Shown: positions 1 through 10,672 of the stretch, piece after piece
Position numbering within the stretch: position 1 is the stretch's first letter
How the letters are laid out: each line of letters begins with the position of its first letter
NCBI GenBank assembly: GCA_018303185.1
Contig: JAGVYR010000002.1
Location: 1 to 53,604 of the forward strand
Direction of reading: 5' to 3'
Source of the DNA: Candidatus Woesearchaeota archaeon
GTDB lineage: Archaea > Nanobdellota > Nanobdellia > Woesearchaeales > GW2011-AR4
Length of the DNA: 53,604 nt
Translations under genes and position numbers: made by a program
Notes under the pieces: model-generated
Seen by the model: only the letters and a program-made list of their open reading frames with translations
Database searches by the model: none
Told to the model about the DNA's origin: nothing

Positions 1-1
1 T

Positions 2-391
2 GACCAGTTCTCAATAGTTTCAAACTGCAGCATAATAATAAACAACACCATAAATAAAACATCCACTTCAATAACGAAGAACACAAGGCTGAACTTCACA
101 ATATACAACTTCAGCGATGGGCACCATTCATGGAGAATTAACTGCACTGATTTCCTTGGAAATGTCAACACAACTCCTTTTAGGATAGCTAAGACAGACA
201 AGACAGCCCCAACAGTGTCATTGAACAAGCCGATAAATTTCCAGAACATCTCCTCATCTACCTTTAAAGTGAATGCTACGGCAACAGATGCAGGCTCAGG
301 AGTAAACAAGACGGTGTTCCAGTACAGGGCACAAGACTCAGGGGCATGGACGCAAATCTGCAACAATCCTATAGGCTTGCAGCCTTTCTGA
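2..391 (+). pseudogene. 5' portion of the giant Ig-like repeat surface protein, in a frame offset from the 453..10496 ORF
   Basis: Frame 2 reads DQFSIVSNCSIIINNTINKTS...DKTAPTVSLNKPINFQNISSSTFKVNATATDAGSGVNKTVFQYRAQDSGAWTQICNNPIGLQPF then TGA at 389-391. Same repeat type as the downstream ORF, whose frame reads ACSLSEGTKYQVKAYAND from about 375. Confidence 0.8.
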
Positions 392-452
392 GGGCACAAA
401 ATATCAGGTAAAGGCATATGCGAATGACACTCTGAACCATACAAGTCTTATT

Positions 453-3400
453 GTGAATGTTACCAATATAACGGTAGACAGAAGCCCGCCAAAAGTTTAT
501 GCTGTAAGCCCTGCCAACAACACACAGGATACTGACGGGAACGTGACGTTCTTCTACAATGTTACGGATGCGCTGCTTGAGGTGAGGAACTGCAGCCTTG
601 TAATTAACGGAACTATCAATGCTACAAATTCGAGAGTCGGGGAAAACAGGAGAAATAATTTCACAACCAGCCTTTTCATTGATGGAGTATACAACTGGAG
701 CGTGGAATGCTATGATTATGCAAACAACCGCAACCAGACAGAAGCATTTAACCTTACTGTCGCCCCTGACAACACGCCTCCGATTATCGCATTGGTAAGC
801 CCTGCAAACAACAGCATATACACTTCCAACAGCGTCCAGTTCAGGTTTAACGCCTCAGACCTGCTTTCGGGCATACACAACTGCTCTGTCATAATTAACA
901 ACAGGACAAACACTACAAACACTTCATTATTATCGGAAATTTCCACAAACACAATCACTGTCAATGATGTCAAAGACGGCAATTATACATGGAGCGTGAA
1001 CTGCACTGACAATTCCCCCCAGAGCAATGTGGGTGCAAGCAGCCCATTTAACCTGACAGTAAGGGAAACAACCAGTATTGCAATAAATGTTTCCGCAAAC
1101 AAAAACACTTATGAGAAAGGAGAAAATGCAGCAATAATGACTACAACTGAAGATATCTTCGGCACTAACATCAACGCTTCTGTCACGACCGACATAGTGA
1201 AAGGCAACACTTCAGTGCCATGGTGGAATTCCAGCTGGAAGAAAAGGGCGCCAATTCTGATTAATAATACAAAGGATGCGAACAGGACTGATGAGCCTAT
1301 AAGAGCGAATATTACGGGGCTGGACAACAATATAGACAGCTGCACTGAATTAAGGATAACTTACTTTGACAATGAGTCCCTGAAGCAATCCCAAATACCG
1401 CATGTGCTGCTGGCAGGAAATGACGCGACATGGTGCTATGTCAAGTTCCTTGTCAGCCTTAATCCAAATGAGACAAGCAGGGATAGATATTATGCCTATT
1501 ACAATAACTCGGGTGCGGGAGCTTCGAGCCTGCCTTACATTGGCACTTACTTCTATGCGCAGTCAAATGCGGAATCCAGCACAGCGCTCACGAGCATGCA
1601 GGACAAGGCAACGCTTAACTTTACCCCTTCCCCGGGATATTACCTCATTCTGGCAACTGCAGAGATAGCATCCTCTGCTGCCGCAAACAGGGCAGAGGCA
1701 CAGCTTACGATTGACGGATCAGTAGAAGCTACTCTGGATGCCACTGCTGATGAGGCTGACGAAGGCGCTATAGACACAACAGAGCACCATTTCGCAACAC
1801 ACAAAGTGGCTTATCTTGACGGCTCAAACCATTCGCTCATTATGCAATATAGGGCAGTCACAGGCACGACAATAATAAAGAATGCCCGCATTGCCGCAAT
1901 CAAAATTCCGCATAACGAGACCAATGAGTCAGCGGCCCAGCAGCCATTATCAACCTCTTATGCCAATATTGTCGAATACGGCCTTAATGTTCCGAGCAGG
2001 GCAACTTATCTTGTGATAGGCTCTGCCGAGTACCAGGCTTCTGTTGCCGGAAGCTCTGTATTCGGAAAGCTGACAGTGGACGGAAAATCTTACGGGGAAT
2101 CCCTTATGGAGGGAGAGGCGACGACAGATTACGAAAGCTTCATGACATTCAGGCTGTTCAATTTCTCTGCAGGCACGCACACTCTCGCAGTCCAGGGGAG
2201 GTCTGAATCCGGTGCAATGAACATGAGGAGGGCAAGAATCTCCGCAATAAGGATAGAAGACCATTTCCAGATTGCGAATGTGAGTGCCGAGGAGAATACC
2301 GTCGCGCCGGCACTCGCTACAGCAGACAAAGTAAGCACAGAATTTAACGTGCAGGAAAGCGATGATTACCTTTTCCTTGGGACAGCGATGTCATTGTCGG
2401 CTGCAGGAAATGGAGATGCAAACCACGGAACGCTGAAATTCCTTGTAGACAATACACAGCATGGGTATATGCACGGCGGAAGAAGCGACGCGAGTGACAG
2501 GCTGACTTTTTTTACAATAAGGAACCTCACTCTTGATCCGGGCCTGCACAGGTTTAATATAACCCACAAGAGCAACGCCACAGCAGCCTTGAATACGAAT
2601 AATTCGAGGATACTTGCCCTAAAGGTGACGCCGGTAGGGATATCTTCCCAAGCTGATAAGACACAAAATTTTGTATTGCAGGCTGCAAACGACACAGGAA
2701 TAGACGGGGCATGGCAGCTTAAATGGAAGACGAACACCACTCTTGGGAATTATTCTGCGGTATCATTCGCCCAGAGCAGGGGGTACAACAATGCAACGGC
2801 CTCAGACACGTTCCTCATAGTTCCGGATACGACTCCTCCTTCAATAAAGCTGCTGACGGCAAACAACACATGGAAGAGGCAGGACATAACACTTGCCTAC
2901 ATTCCAAATGATGCAGCATCCCAGATACTGAACTGCAGCCTCATCCTCAATAATGAGGTGTTTGCTGCAAACAGCACTATAACCAAGGGAGCGAGAAATA
3001 ACTTCACTCTCAGGAGCCTTTCTGAAGGCACATACACATGGACGGTAAACTGCACGGATGATGCGCTGAATAACGGCACTAATTCAAGCCATTACACTTT
3101 CTACATTGACAATACTACGCCCGCAGTCAATCTTAATCTTCCAATAAATCTTGAAAATCTATCTGCCAGCTGGGTTAAGTTCAATTTCACGGCTATTGAT
3201 AATATGGATTTAGGGATGGTATGCAACATAACAATAAACAATAAAATCAACAGGACAAACATCAAGGCACTGAACGGCACTTATGCAAACATAACGGTGA
3301 CAGGATTCAATGACGGCAGCTATCTGTGGAACGTGAGCTGCAAGGACAATTCCACTAACACGAATGTGAGCCTTACGAGGAGGTTTACCATTGATACTAC

Positions 3401-6400
3401 CTTCCCGACGATAGAGCTTAATTATCCTTCCAATGATACGTGGTTCAATGCAGGCACTTTAGAATTCAACTATACGCCGACGGACTCCAATCTTAAGGCA
3501 TGCGAATTGTTCATCAATGTATCAGGAACATGGCAAAAGCAGGCTGAAAAATACAGGCCATTAACAGGCGCAGTAAATAATTTCAGCGGGATGCAGCTGG
3601 GCGACGGGACTTACGCATGGAACATCAACTGCTCCGACTATGCAGGGAACATGAATTTCTCGACGCACAACTACACAGTTAATATAGACACAGTATTCCC
3701 GAGAATGAATTACAGCACAGGAACAGCAAGGAACAACTCCTACTTCAACAGGGACTGGATATTCGTTAATGTGAGCTATGCAGAGGAGAATTTTGCAAAC
3801 ATCACCTTCCACCTCTACAACAGCAGCCTTGGCTTAATTAATGAGACAAACTTCACTTTGAGGACATACAAGATAAACTTCACGAATATTTTCAATACGA
3901 ACCAGGCCTATTACTATAACGTGACACTGAGAGACAAGGCTGGAAACAAAAATACAACCAAGACAAGGAAGATAACCCTTGACTCCGCAAACCCAAGAAT
4001 TGACTATGCAGGCGGAACAGCCGCAAACAATACTTACTTCAACAGGAATTCCATCTTTGTCAATGTATCGGTCAATGAGGCTAACTTCGCGAACATAACA
4101 TTCTACCTCTACAACAGCAGCTTTGCCCTTATCAATGAAACAAATTTTACAACCTCCACTTTTGAAGTAAACTTTACTAACCTTGAGCACCTTAATGCCA
4201 CATACTATTATAATGCCACAGCGAGAGACAGGGCAGGCAACATAAACTCGACAAAAACAAGAAAAATAACACTTGACAATGTAAGGCCCAGGATTGAATA
4301 TTCAGGGGGGACATCGGACAATAATACTTATTTCAACAGGGAATGGATTTTTGTCAATGTAACTCCTTATGACCAGAACCCGATAGCAAACCTTACCTTT
4401 TACCTGTACAACTCAGCCCTGAGCCTTGTCAACCAGACAAGCTATGCCGCCATGAACTCAACAAACAGCAGCATTAATTTCACAAATCTGGCAGATACTG
4501 ATGAAATGTACTATTACAACGCCACTGTGTTTGATGCTGCAGGCAACAGAAATTCAACAAAGACAAGAAGAATAACTCTCGATGCATTCACACCCGCAGT
4601 AACGCTCAACTCGCCGGCAAACAGCTCATGGGATAATGACGGAAGCATATCATTCAGTTACATGGCATCCGACAGCAACATAGGGAGCTGCATATTGTAC
4701 CATAATGAGAGCGGAATTTTTTCAGCGAATGAGACCAACTCAAGCATAAATTCTGGAGTTGCTGACATTGTGCGCATATCACTAAGAAATGGCGGCTTCA
4801 CATGGAATGTGCTGTGCAATGACACTGCGGGAAATTCCGCATGGGCGCAAAATAATTTCACAATCAAAGTTGATACAGTGCCTCCAAGGCTGCAGCTTGT
4901 ATTCCCGACGCCCGCAAATAACTCCAACCAGAGCTCCACTTCCCTTTTGGTGAATGTGACCCATAAGGAGAACAATACAGGATTTATACAGGTATTCCTC
5001 AACGGCACGCTCAGGGAGACAAGGGCATACAACCAGGCGCTTAATTATACAAACTTTACAATAACCGGAATAACTGACGGCAAATACAGGTTTAATGCGA
5101 GAATAAATGACAGCGCAGGAAATGCCAATGTGACTGAGAACAGGACGATAAGGATAGACACGACGCCGCCTTCAGTCTCTCTTGTGAGCCCGGCAAATAG
5201 GACATGGCTCAACAACAGGACAAAAACAAGCGCTTTGATATACACTCCTTCAGACCTGCTGCTGAAAGTGCAGAACTGCAGCCTCATACTGAATAACGGC
5301 GTAACGAGGACAAACAGGACAATCTTCCAGTCCTCAATAAACAATTTCACAGAGACTTTCAGCGAAGGCTTCTACAACTGGAGCATAAACTGCAGCGATG
5401 CTGTAAGCAACGAAGGAAGCAGCAGCACAAGGCTTCTCAAGGCAGACTTGGGATTCCCCAGAATAAGCAACATGAGCATAAACATGAGCACGGTTAATGT
5501 GAGCAATTACGTCTGCATCAATATGACTGCGCAGGACAGCCTTTCAGGAGTCAACAAGACATTTGCAAGGCTCCGCGAGCCCGACGGCACAATAAGGGAT
5601 GTCAGGCTGTTTGATAATGCTACAACAACATGCGATTCTGTAAACGGAAACAATGTTTATTCGGTTGAGTTCCGCATACTTAAAGTCGGCGTGTATAACT
5701 GGACCATTGCAATCGCAAATGACACAGCAGGAAACTTCAACACAACTGCCGCAGGAATACTGCTAAATACGACGAGCGTGGCCACACTGAATGTGACTTT
5801 GTTCTCGCCACAGCAGAATTTTGAGGTGAACGAATCAGAATCTGAGCTAAACTATTCATTTGAGCAAGAATGCAAGGCAGTGTGCAACGGCAATGACGGC
5901 AGGCAGAACTGCACTGACGTGTACATGTATGCTACATACAACCTGACTGCCCTGGGGGCTGACATAACAACTTCTTCCCAGTTCCTTGTGAACAGGAATG
6001 ACAGCTTCTACTGCGGCAACCTTACCGAAGGCGACGGAAATGATGCCTGCGCCTTTAACTTTACAATAAGAACTGCAAGAAATGCAGGCGGAACCGCATG
6101 GGGCATAGCCTGCAGGGCAGAAGGCGAGTTCATTGGCATATACTCCTCACCGCAGCAAACCAACCTGACGGTGAATGACCATCCTAATGCCAGCACTACA
6201 TACCCCAAGGAAGGAGAGTACCTGCACGGAATTGAGGTGCTGAATGCGTCAGCAAGCAGGGATGACAAAAATATAACATGGTACTCATTTGAGCTTGATG
6301 ATTCCATTGCGTTCTCAACTCCCAGCCTGCTGTGCAGCAGCAACCTGTCTAACTGCACATTCAACACACAGGTGCAGGCGCAGTGCGTGCAGGAGACCCT

Positions 6401-9400
6401 TGGCTGCTACATGCGGCTTAATGTGACGGACTCTGACAGCCTTACGAACAGCACTTTGCGGCAGATAGGGATTGACAATACAGCTCCAAGAGTAAACCTA
6501 AACAGCCCTGTGAATGATTCATGGAGCGCGAGCCTTGCAGTGTCCTTCTATTACACGCCTACAGACGTGAATATAGGCAGCTGCACTCTCTACCATAACG
6601 CGAGCGGGGCATGGGCTGCAAACATAACGAATTCAAGCCTGCTGTCGGGAGTGCAGGTGAGGTTCAGGACAGTGCTTGATGCTGACGGAATATTCGCATG
6701 GAACGTGCGGTGCAATGACACTGAAGGGAATTTTGCGTTCAATGCCACGAATTACACCCTTAACACGGACACGCACAGGCCCAGGATAGACTTTGATACA
6801 GGAACAAAAAGGAATAACTCGTATGCAAGGGCAGACTGGATATTTGTGAATGTTTCCGTGCAGGAGCCGAATTTTGCCAATATAACCTATTACCTGTATA
6901 ATTCCAACCTAGTTTTGGTTAATGAGACAAACTATACAAGCACTGTGCTTAAGATTAACTTTACAAAGATGCAGGACAAGAATGAAACCTATTATTACAA
7001 TGCCACTGTACGGGACAAGGCAGGCAACATCAATTCCACGAAGACAAGAGTGATTACACTGGACAATATAGGGCCTGTCACCACAATTACTGCCCCTGTC
7101 AATTTCACGAACATAACTTCCAGCAGCTATCTTGTGAGCGCTTCAGTGTCGGATTTCGGGATTGGGCCAAACGCGACAGTCTTTGAATACAGGGAGAACC
7201 ACACTGAAACGTGGAAGCAGGCGTGCATTGACTACATCCCTGCAGGCGGCTTTTCGTGCACATGGAGCCTTGCATCGCTTCCTGACAGCAACAAATACCA
7301 GGTAAAGGCGTACGCAAACGACAGCCTGGGCAATATCGGCCAGAATGACACACGCTTCAATGTGACTGTTGACAGGGCTCCTCCTCGCATATATATCGTG
7401 TCCCCTTTAAACAATACAAGAGTGCTCTTTGGAAATGTCACGTTTATCTACAATACAACTGACGAGACATCATCTGTTGCGAACTGCAGCATATACTTTG
7501 AAGGCATACTGAATCAGACCAATCACACTATTACTGAAAGTGCCGCAAACAATTTTACTGTCACTAATATCCCTGAAGGAGACTACAACTGGAGAATAGG
7601 ATGCTATGATTCCGTCGGAAACCAAAATAGCTCGCTGACTTACAATATAAGCGTCCATCCTGATACCGATGCGCCCGTAATAGCGCTGATATCTCCTGCG
7701 AATAACTCGATATCTACATCAGAAAATGTGCTGTTTACCTATAATGTTACAGAGCCGCTGTCTCCGATACAGAACTGCAGCATCATGATAAACGGCACGA
7801 TAAATCAGACGGATGCCTCTGTGCTGAGCAACTACACACAATCATTCAGCGTTACAAATATGAATGACGGAAGATATGTATGGCAGGTAAACTGCACTGA
7901 CAACAGCACTGCCCACAATAAAGGAGCGAGCCACGTGTTCAACCTGACAGTCTTCAAGGTCACAAATTTTATTGTAAGCGTTGCCTCTAATGAAAGGTAC
8001 GAGACTGATCCTGACAGGAACAGGGGAGAAAATGCGACCATAAGCGTTGAGCTTACAGACGTGTTCGGGAACAGCATACTTGCAAACCTGACAAATGACC
8101 TCATCTATGCCAATATCACCAATGTTACTTATCCATGGTGGAACATCAGCTATAAGTTCAGGAAGCCCGTAAATGTGACAAACGGCAATGACTACAGCAG
8201 CGGATGGTTTGGCGAGCTTCCGGCCAATTATACTGTGAACTTCACGTTCAATTCCGCGCAGCTCGTGTCCCTGGGAAAGATGCAGGCGGATGGCGATGAC
8301 CTCAGAATAGCATTCTGGAACAACCTTACAGGCAACTGGACAGAGCTTGACAGGCTTGTTACGGGGATGAACAGCGCAGCGACAAGCGTGCTCTTCAAGA
8401 CGAGGCAGAAAATAGGCCTTAACGGCTCAGATATGAGGTACTATCTCTACTATGGAAACGCTGGTGTTGTTGGGCCGCCCATCAACAAGTCCGGAGTGTA
8501 TTATTACTATGACGACTTTTCCATAAACACAACTTCCCTTTACACGCTCGGTGCGGATTACGAGGACCTTACAGAGGATGTAGACGGCATGGTGACATAC
8601 AGCCCTGCAGCAGCGACGCTTAACCACAGCTCTGCTTCATCTGTCGGAAAGAGCGTAAGAAAGAGCCTTCCTGCGGACGGCATGATAGTTGAAGTCTCGC
8701 ACTATTATTCCAGCAGGAACGGCATTTCCAACAGGCTGGAGATAGCAGGCCTCATAGACCCAAGCGCCGAAACATATTATTATTTCTACACATCAAGCAA
8801 CATAGAAGGGACTGCACTGAAGCGAAGGCTCAATGGAGGGGCTCCAGCTACTTTGGCCTCGTCCGGTACTACCTTCCCTTCCACTAATGCATGGTACAAC
8901 CTGAGGCTTGAGGCATACAGCAACAGCTCCACTACAATCCTGAAGGGATTTGTCAACGGAAACCTGCTGCTGGCATACAATGATTCCAGCGCAAGCAGGA
9001 TATCAGGCGCAGGAGGCTTCGGAGTTGGAGAATTCCAGACAAGAGGAAGATGGGACAATCTCACTGTCAGGAAGAAAGTTCCGGTTGAGCCGACACTGGC
9101 TGAAATGGCTGAAGAAGAATGGATAGAGAGGGATTCAAATGTATCCAGCAGCGGCGGCCTTTATTCCTATAACATAAGCACGCAAGGCAAGCAGTTCGGG
9201 AATTATTCGGCAGTAGTATGGGCGAAGGCAAGCAACTATTACCAGAGCTACGGCAGCACAAGATTCGAGATAGGCAGGGATATAACTCCGCCGAACATTA
9301 CTCTGCACAGCCCAATCAACGGACTTAACAGCACAACGCTGCGAATGCATTTCAACTGGACTACGCATGACAGCATTGACAGCAATGTAAGCTGCAACCT

Positions 9401-10496
9401 CACTATAAACGGGCAGGCTGCACTGGAAGCGATACCGAGCCTCGATAGGGCATATACCAATGTGACTGCAATCAATCTTGCCGAAGGGGCAAATGTGTGG
9501 AACCTTACATGCATTGATGACAATAACAATACAGGCTCCAGCGAAACAAGGAACTTTACCGTTGTCAGGGGCGCATCGTCATTCAACGCGACGATTGCAG
9601 ATGACAACGAGAGCATAGTGCTTGACTGGGCAGACATAGGGTATGCAGACTACTACAGCATTTTCATTGCCGATAATTTCACGTCTGAATTCAGCGCTGT
9701 TGCAAACGTGACAAATATACTTGACTCAAACTATACTGACAGCTCTGCAGGCTCAAAATCAGAGAGATTCTATAAAATTGCAGCGGTAAGGGGCGGCGTG
9801 AATACAACCTCTGTATTAATGGCAGGAAAATATGAATTCCGGCTGCTCAATAATTCAGGCTCTTTGTCTGACTGGCAGCTGATAAGCATCCCGCTTAATC
9901 TCACAAATTACAGGCTTGACAACGACAGCAATAGCGGCTTTGACTTCACTGTGAAGCCGAGAGGATGCATAAAGGCGCTGTGGTTCTATAATGCATCAAT
10001 AGGGGAATATTCCAGGACAGTATATAACGGAACTGGATGGAATGCGGCCGCGGGAAGCGAGAATTTCACAGCACTGTCGCCCGGACAGGGATACTGGGCT
10101 GAGATAAACAGGACATGCAACCTCACGTTTGCTGGAGTCGTGCCTGCAAGCAATCTGACCATGGACTTGTCTGTAAAAGGTGACAGGAACTGGAGCATAG
10201 TGCCATGGTTTTCGCCGAATGCCTCGAACCTGCCCATAACTTCCGCTCCATTGTGGCTGCAGCCCGAGCCGCCTTACTGGCCAATCGGTGTGAGCCCTGC
10301 AGGCTCCGTGCAAGCCATTGACCGCTACAATCCTGTTACAGATGAGTTTGAAGTGATTGTGCATTTTGACGGAGACTGGGGATGGTGGCCATCCTTTAAT
10401 AATCCTGACTTCACAAGGCTTGAGCCCGGGCAGGGATATTACTTTGACACTGGCGCAGGGACAACATGGGTGCACGAGCCAAATACAGACAAATGA
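453..10496 (+). CDS. Giant secreted/surface Ig-like repeat protein with two DUF2341-like domains; gene really extends upstream of 453
   Basis: 3347-aa ORF; tandem repeats of the type 'PxVxLxSPANNS...FxYxxxDxxxxxNCSLxxN...YxWxVNCxDxAGN'; very many NxS/T sequons; 'PWWNSSWKKRAPILI...RYYAYYNN' and 'PWWNISYKFRKPVNVTN...RYYLYYGN' resemble DUF2341. Confidence 0.85.
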   Translation: MNVTNITVDRSPPKVYAVSPANNTQDTDGNVTFFYNVTDALLEVRNCSLVINGTINATNSRVGENRRNNFTTSLFIDGVYNWSVECYDYANNRNQTEAFNLTVAPDNTPPIIALVSPANNSIYTSNSVQFRFNASDLLSGIHNCSVIINNRTNTTNTSLLSEISTNTITVNDVKDGNYTWSVNCTDNSPQSNVGASSPFNLTVRETTSIAINVSANKNTYEKGENAAIMTTTEDIFGTNINASVTTDIVKGNTSVPWWNSSWKKRAPILINNTKDANRTDEPIRANITGLDNNIDSCTELRITYFDNESLKQSQIPHVLLAGNDATWCYVKFLVSLNPNETSRDRYYAYYNNSGAGASSLPYIGTYFYAQSNAESSTALTSMQDKATLNFTPSPGYYLILATAEIASSAAANRAEAQLTIDGSVEATLDATADEADEGAIDTTEHHFATHKVAYLDGSNHSLIMQYRAVTGTTIIKNARIAAIKIPHNETNESAAQQPLSTSYANIVEYGLNVPSRATYLVIGSAEYQASVAGSSVFGKLTVDGKSYGESLMEGEATTDYESFMTFRLFNFSAGTHTLAVQGRSESGAMNMRRARISAIRIEDHFQIANVSAEENTVAPALATADKVSTEFNVQESDDYLFLGTAMSLSAAGNGDANHGTLKFLVDNTQHGYMHGGRSDASDRLTFFTIRNLTLDPGLHRFNITHKSNATAALNTNNSRILALKVTPVGISSQADKTQNFVLQAANDTGIDGAWQLKWKTNTTLGNYSAVSFAQSRGYNNATASDTFLIVPDTTPPSIKLLTANNTWKRQDITLAYIPNDAASQILNCSLILNNEVFAANSTITKGARNNFTLRSLSEGTYTWTVNCTDDALNNGTNSSHYTFYIDNTTPAVNLNLPINLENLSASWVKFNFTAIDNMDLGMVCNITINNKINRTNIKALNGTYANITVTGFNDGSYLWNVSCKDNSTNTNVSLTRRFTIDTTFPTIELNYPSNDTWFNAGTLEFNYTPTDSNLKACELFINVSGTWQKQAEKYRPLTGAVNNFSGMQLGDGTYAWNINCSDYAGNMNFSTHNYTVNIDTVFPRMNYSTGTARNNSYFNRDWIFVNVSYAEENFANITFHLYNSSLGLINETNFTLRTYKINFTNIFNTNQAYYYNVTLRDKAGNKNTTKTRKITLDSANPRIDYAGGTAANNTYFNRNSIFVNVSVNEANFANITFYLYNSSFALINETNFTTSTFEVNFTNLEHLNATYYYNATARDRAGNINSTKTRKITLDNVRPRIEYSGGTSDNNTYFNREWIFVNVTPYDQNPIANLTFYLYNSALSLVNQTSYAAMNSTNSSINFTNLADTDEMYYYNATVFDAAGNRNSTKTRRITLDAFTPAVTLNSPANSSWDNDGSISFSYMASDSNIGSCILYHNESGIFSANETNSSINSGVADIVRISLRNGGFTWNVLCNDTAGNSAWAQNNFTIKVDTVPPRLQLVFPTPANNSNQSSTSLLVNVTHKENNTGFIQVFLNGTLRETRAYNQALNYTNFTITGITDGKYRFNARINDSAGNANVTENRTIRIDTTPPSVSLVSPANRTWLNNRTKTSALIYTPSDLLLKVQNCSLILNNGVTRTNRTIFQSSINNFTETFSEGFYNWSINCSDAVSNEGSSSTRLLKADLGFPRISNMSINMSTVNVSNYVCINMTAQDSLSGVNKTFARLREPDGTIRDVRLFDNATTTCDSVNGNNVYSVEFRILKVGVYNWTIAIANDTAGNFNTTAAGILLNTTSVATLNVTLFSPQQNFEVNESESELNYSFEQECKAVCNGNDGRQNCTDVYMYATYNLTALGADITTSSQFLVNRNDSFYCGNLTEGDGNDACAFNFTIRTARNAGGTAWGIACRAEGEFIGIYSSPQQTNLTVNDHPNASTTYPKEGEYLHGIEVLNASASRDDKNITWYSFELDDSIAFSTPSLLCSSNLSNCTFNTQVQAQCVQETLGCYMRLNVTDSDSLTNSTLRQIGIDNTAPRVNLNSPVNDSWSASLAVSFYYTPTDVNIGSCTLYHNASGAWAANITNSSLLSGVQVRFRTVLDADGIFAWNVRCNDTEGNFAFNATNYTLNTDTHRPRIDFDTGTKRNNSYARADWIFVNVSVQEPNFANITYYLYNSNLVLVNETNYTSTVLKINFTKMQDKNETYYYNATVRDKAGNINSTKTRVITLDNIGPVTTITAPVNFTNITSSSYLVSASVSDFGIGPNATVFEYRENHTETWKQACIDYIPAGGFSCTWSLASLPDSNKYQVKAYANDSLGNIGQNDTRFNVTVDRAPPRIYIVSPLNNTRVLFGNVTFIYNTTDETSSVANCSIYFEGILNQTNHTITESAANNFTVTNIPEGDYNWRIGCYDSVGNQNSSLTYNISVHPDTDAPVIALISPANNSISTSENVLFTYNVTEPLSPIQNCSIMINGTINQTDASVLSNYTQSFSVTNMNDGRYVWQVNCTDNSTAHNKGASHVFNLTVFKVTNFIVSVASNERYETDPDRNRGENATISVELTDVFGNSILANLTNDLIYANITNVTYPWWNISYKFRKPVNVTNGNDYSSGWFGELPANYTVNFTFNSAQLVSLGKMQADGDDLRIAFWNNLTGNWTELDRLVTGMNSAATSVLFKTRQKIGLNGSDMRYYLYYGNAGVVGPPINKSGVYYYYDDFSINTTSLYTLGADYEDLTEDVDGMVTYSPAAATLNHSSASSVGKSVRKSLPADGMIVEVSHYYSSRNGISNRLEIAGLIDPSAETYYYFYTSSNIEGTALKRRLNGGAPATLASSGTTFPSTNAWYNLRLEAYSNSSTTILKGFVNGNLLLAYNDSSASRISGAGGFGVGEFQTRGRWDNLTVRKKVPVEPTLAEMAEEEWIERDSNVSSSGGLYSYNISTQGKQFGNYSAVVWAKASNYYQSYGSTRFEIGRDITPPNITLHSPINGLNSTTLRMHFNWTTHDSIDSNVSCNLTINGQAALEAIPSLDRAYTNVTAINLAEGANVWNLTCIDDNNNTGSSETRNFTVVRGASSFNATIADDNESIVLDWADIGYADYYSIFIADNFTSEFSAVANVTNILDSNYTDSSAGSKSERFYKIAAVRGGVNTTSVLMAGKYEFRLLNNSGSLSDWQLISIPLNLTNYRLDNDSNSGFDFTVKPRGCIKALWFYNASIGEYSRTVYNGTGWNAAAGSENFTALSPGQGYWAEINRTCNLTFAGVVPASNLTMDLSVKGDRNWSIVPWFSPNASNLPITSAPLWLQPEPPYWPIGVSPAGSVQAIDRYNPVTDEFEVIVHFDGDWGWWPSFNNPDFTRLEPGQGYYFDTGAGTTWVHEPNTDK

Positions 10497-10547
10497 TGCC
10501 CTGAAAAATTACGCCCCGAAATTTTCCCAATTTCCCGGCTTATTTCT

Positions 10548-10592
10548 GGATAAAAAAAACAAAAAGCGGATAAAAACAGCGTTTATTTATCC
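10548..10592. promoter_or_regulatory. GGATAAA operator-like cluster upstream of the PAS/HK operon
   Basis: GGATAAA at 10548 and 10568 (20-bp phase), TTTATCC at 10586; lies upstream of TATA-like 'TTATTTAAA' near 10616. Confidence 0.6.
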
Positions 10593-10672
10593 CAATATTA
10601 GCCGTCGACAAAAAGTTATTTAAACACCGGCAGGCAGAAATGAACTGATGCACATAAAAAAAGAGGCATACC

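Noticed and set aside
716-10475. Many minus-strand ORFs inside the giant surface gene (e.g. 9996..10475, 2366..2740)
   Set aside because: Antisense shadow ORFs created by repetitive Asn/Thr/Ser codons; no start context or recognisable domains, while the plus frame has clear Ig repeats.
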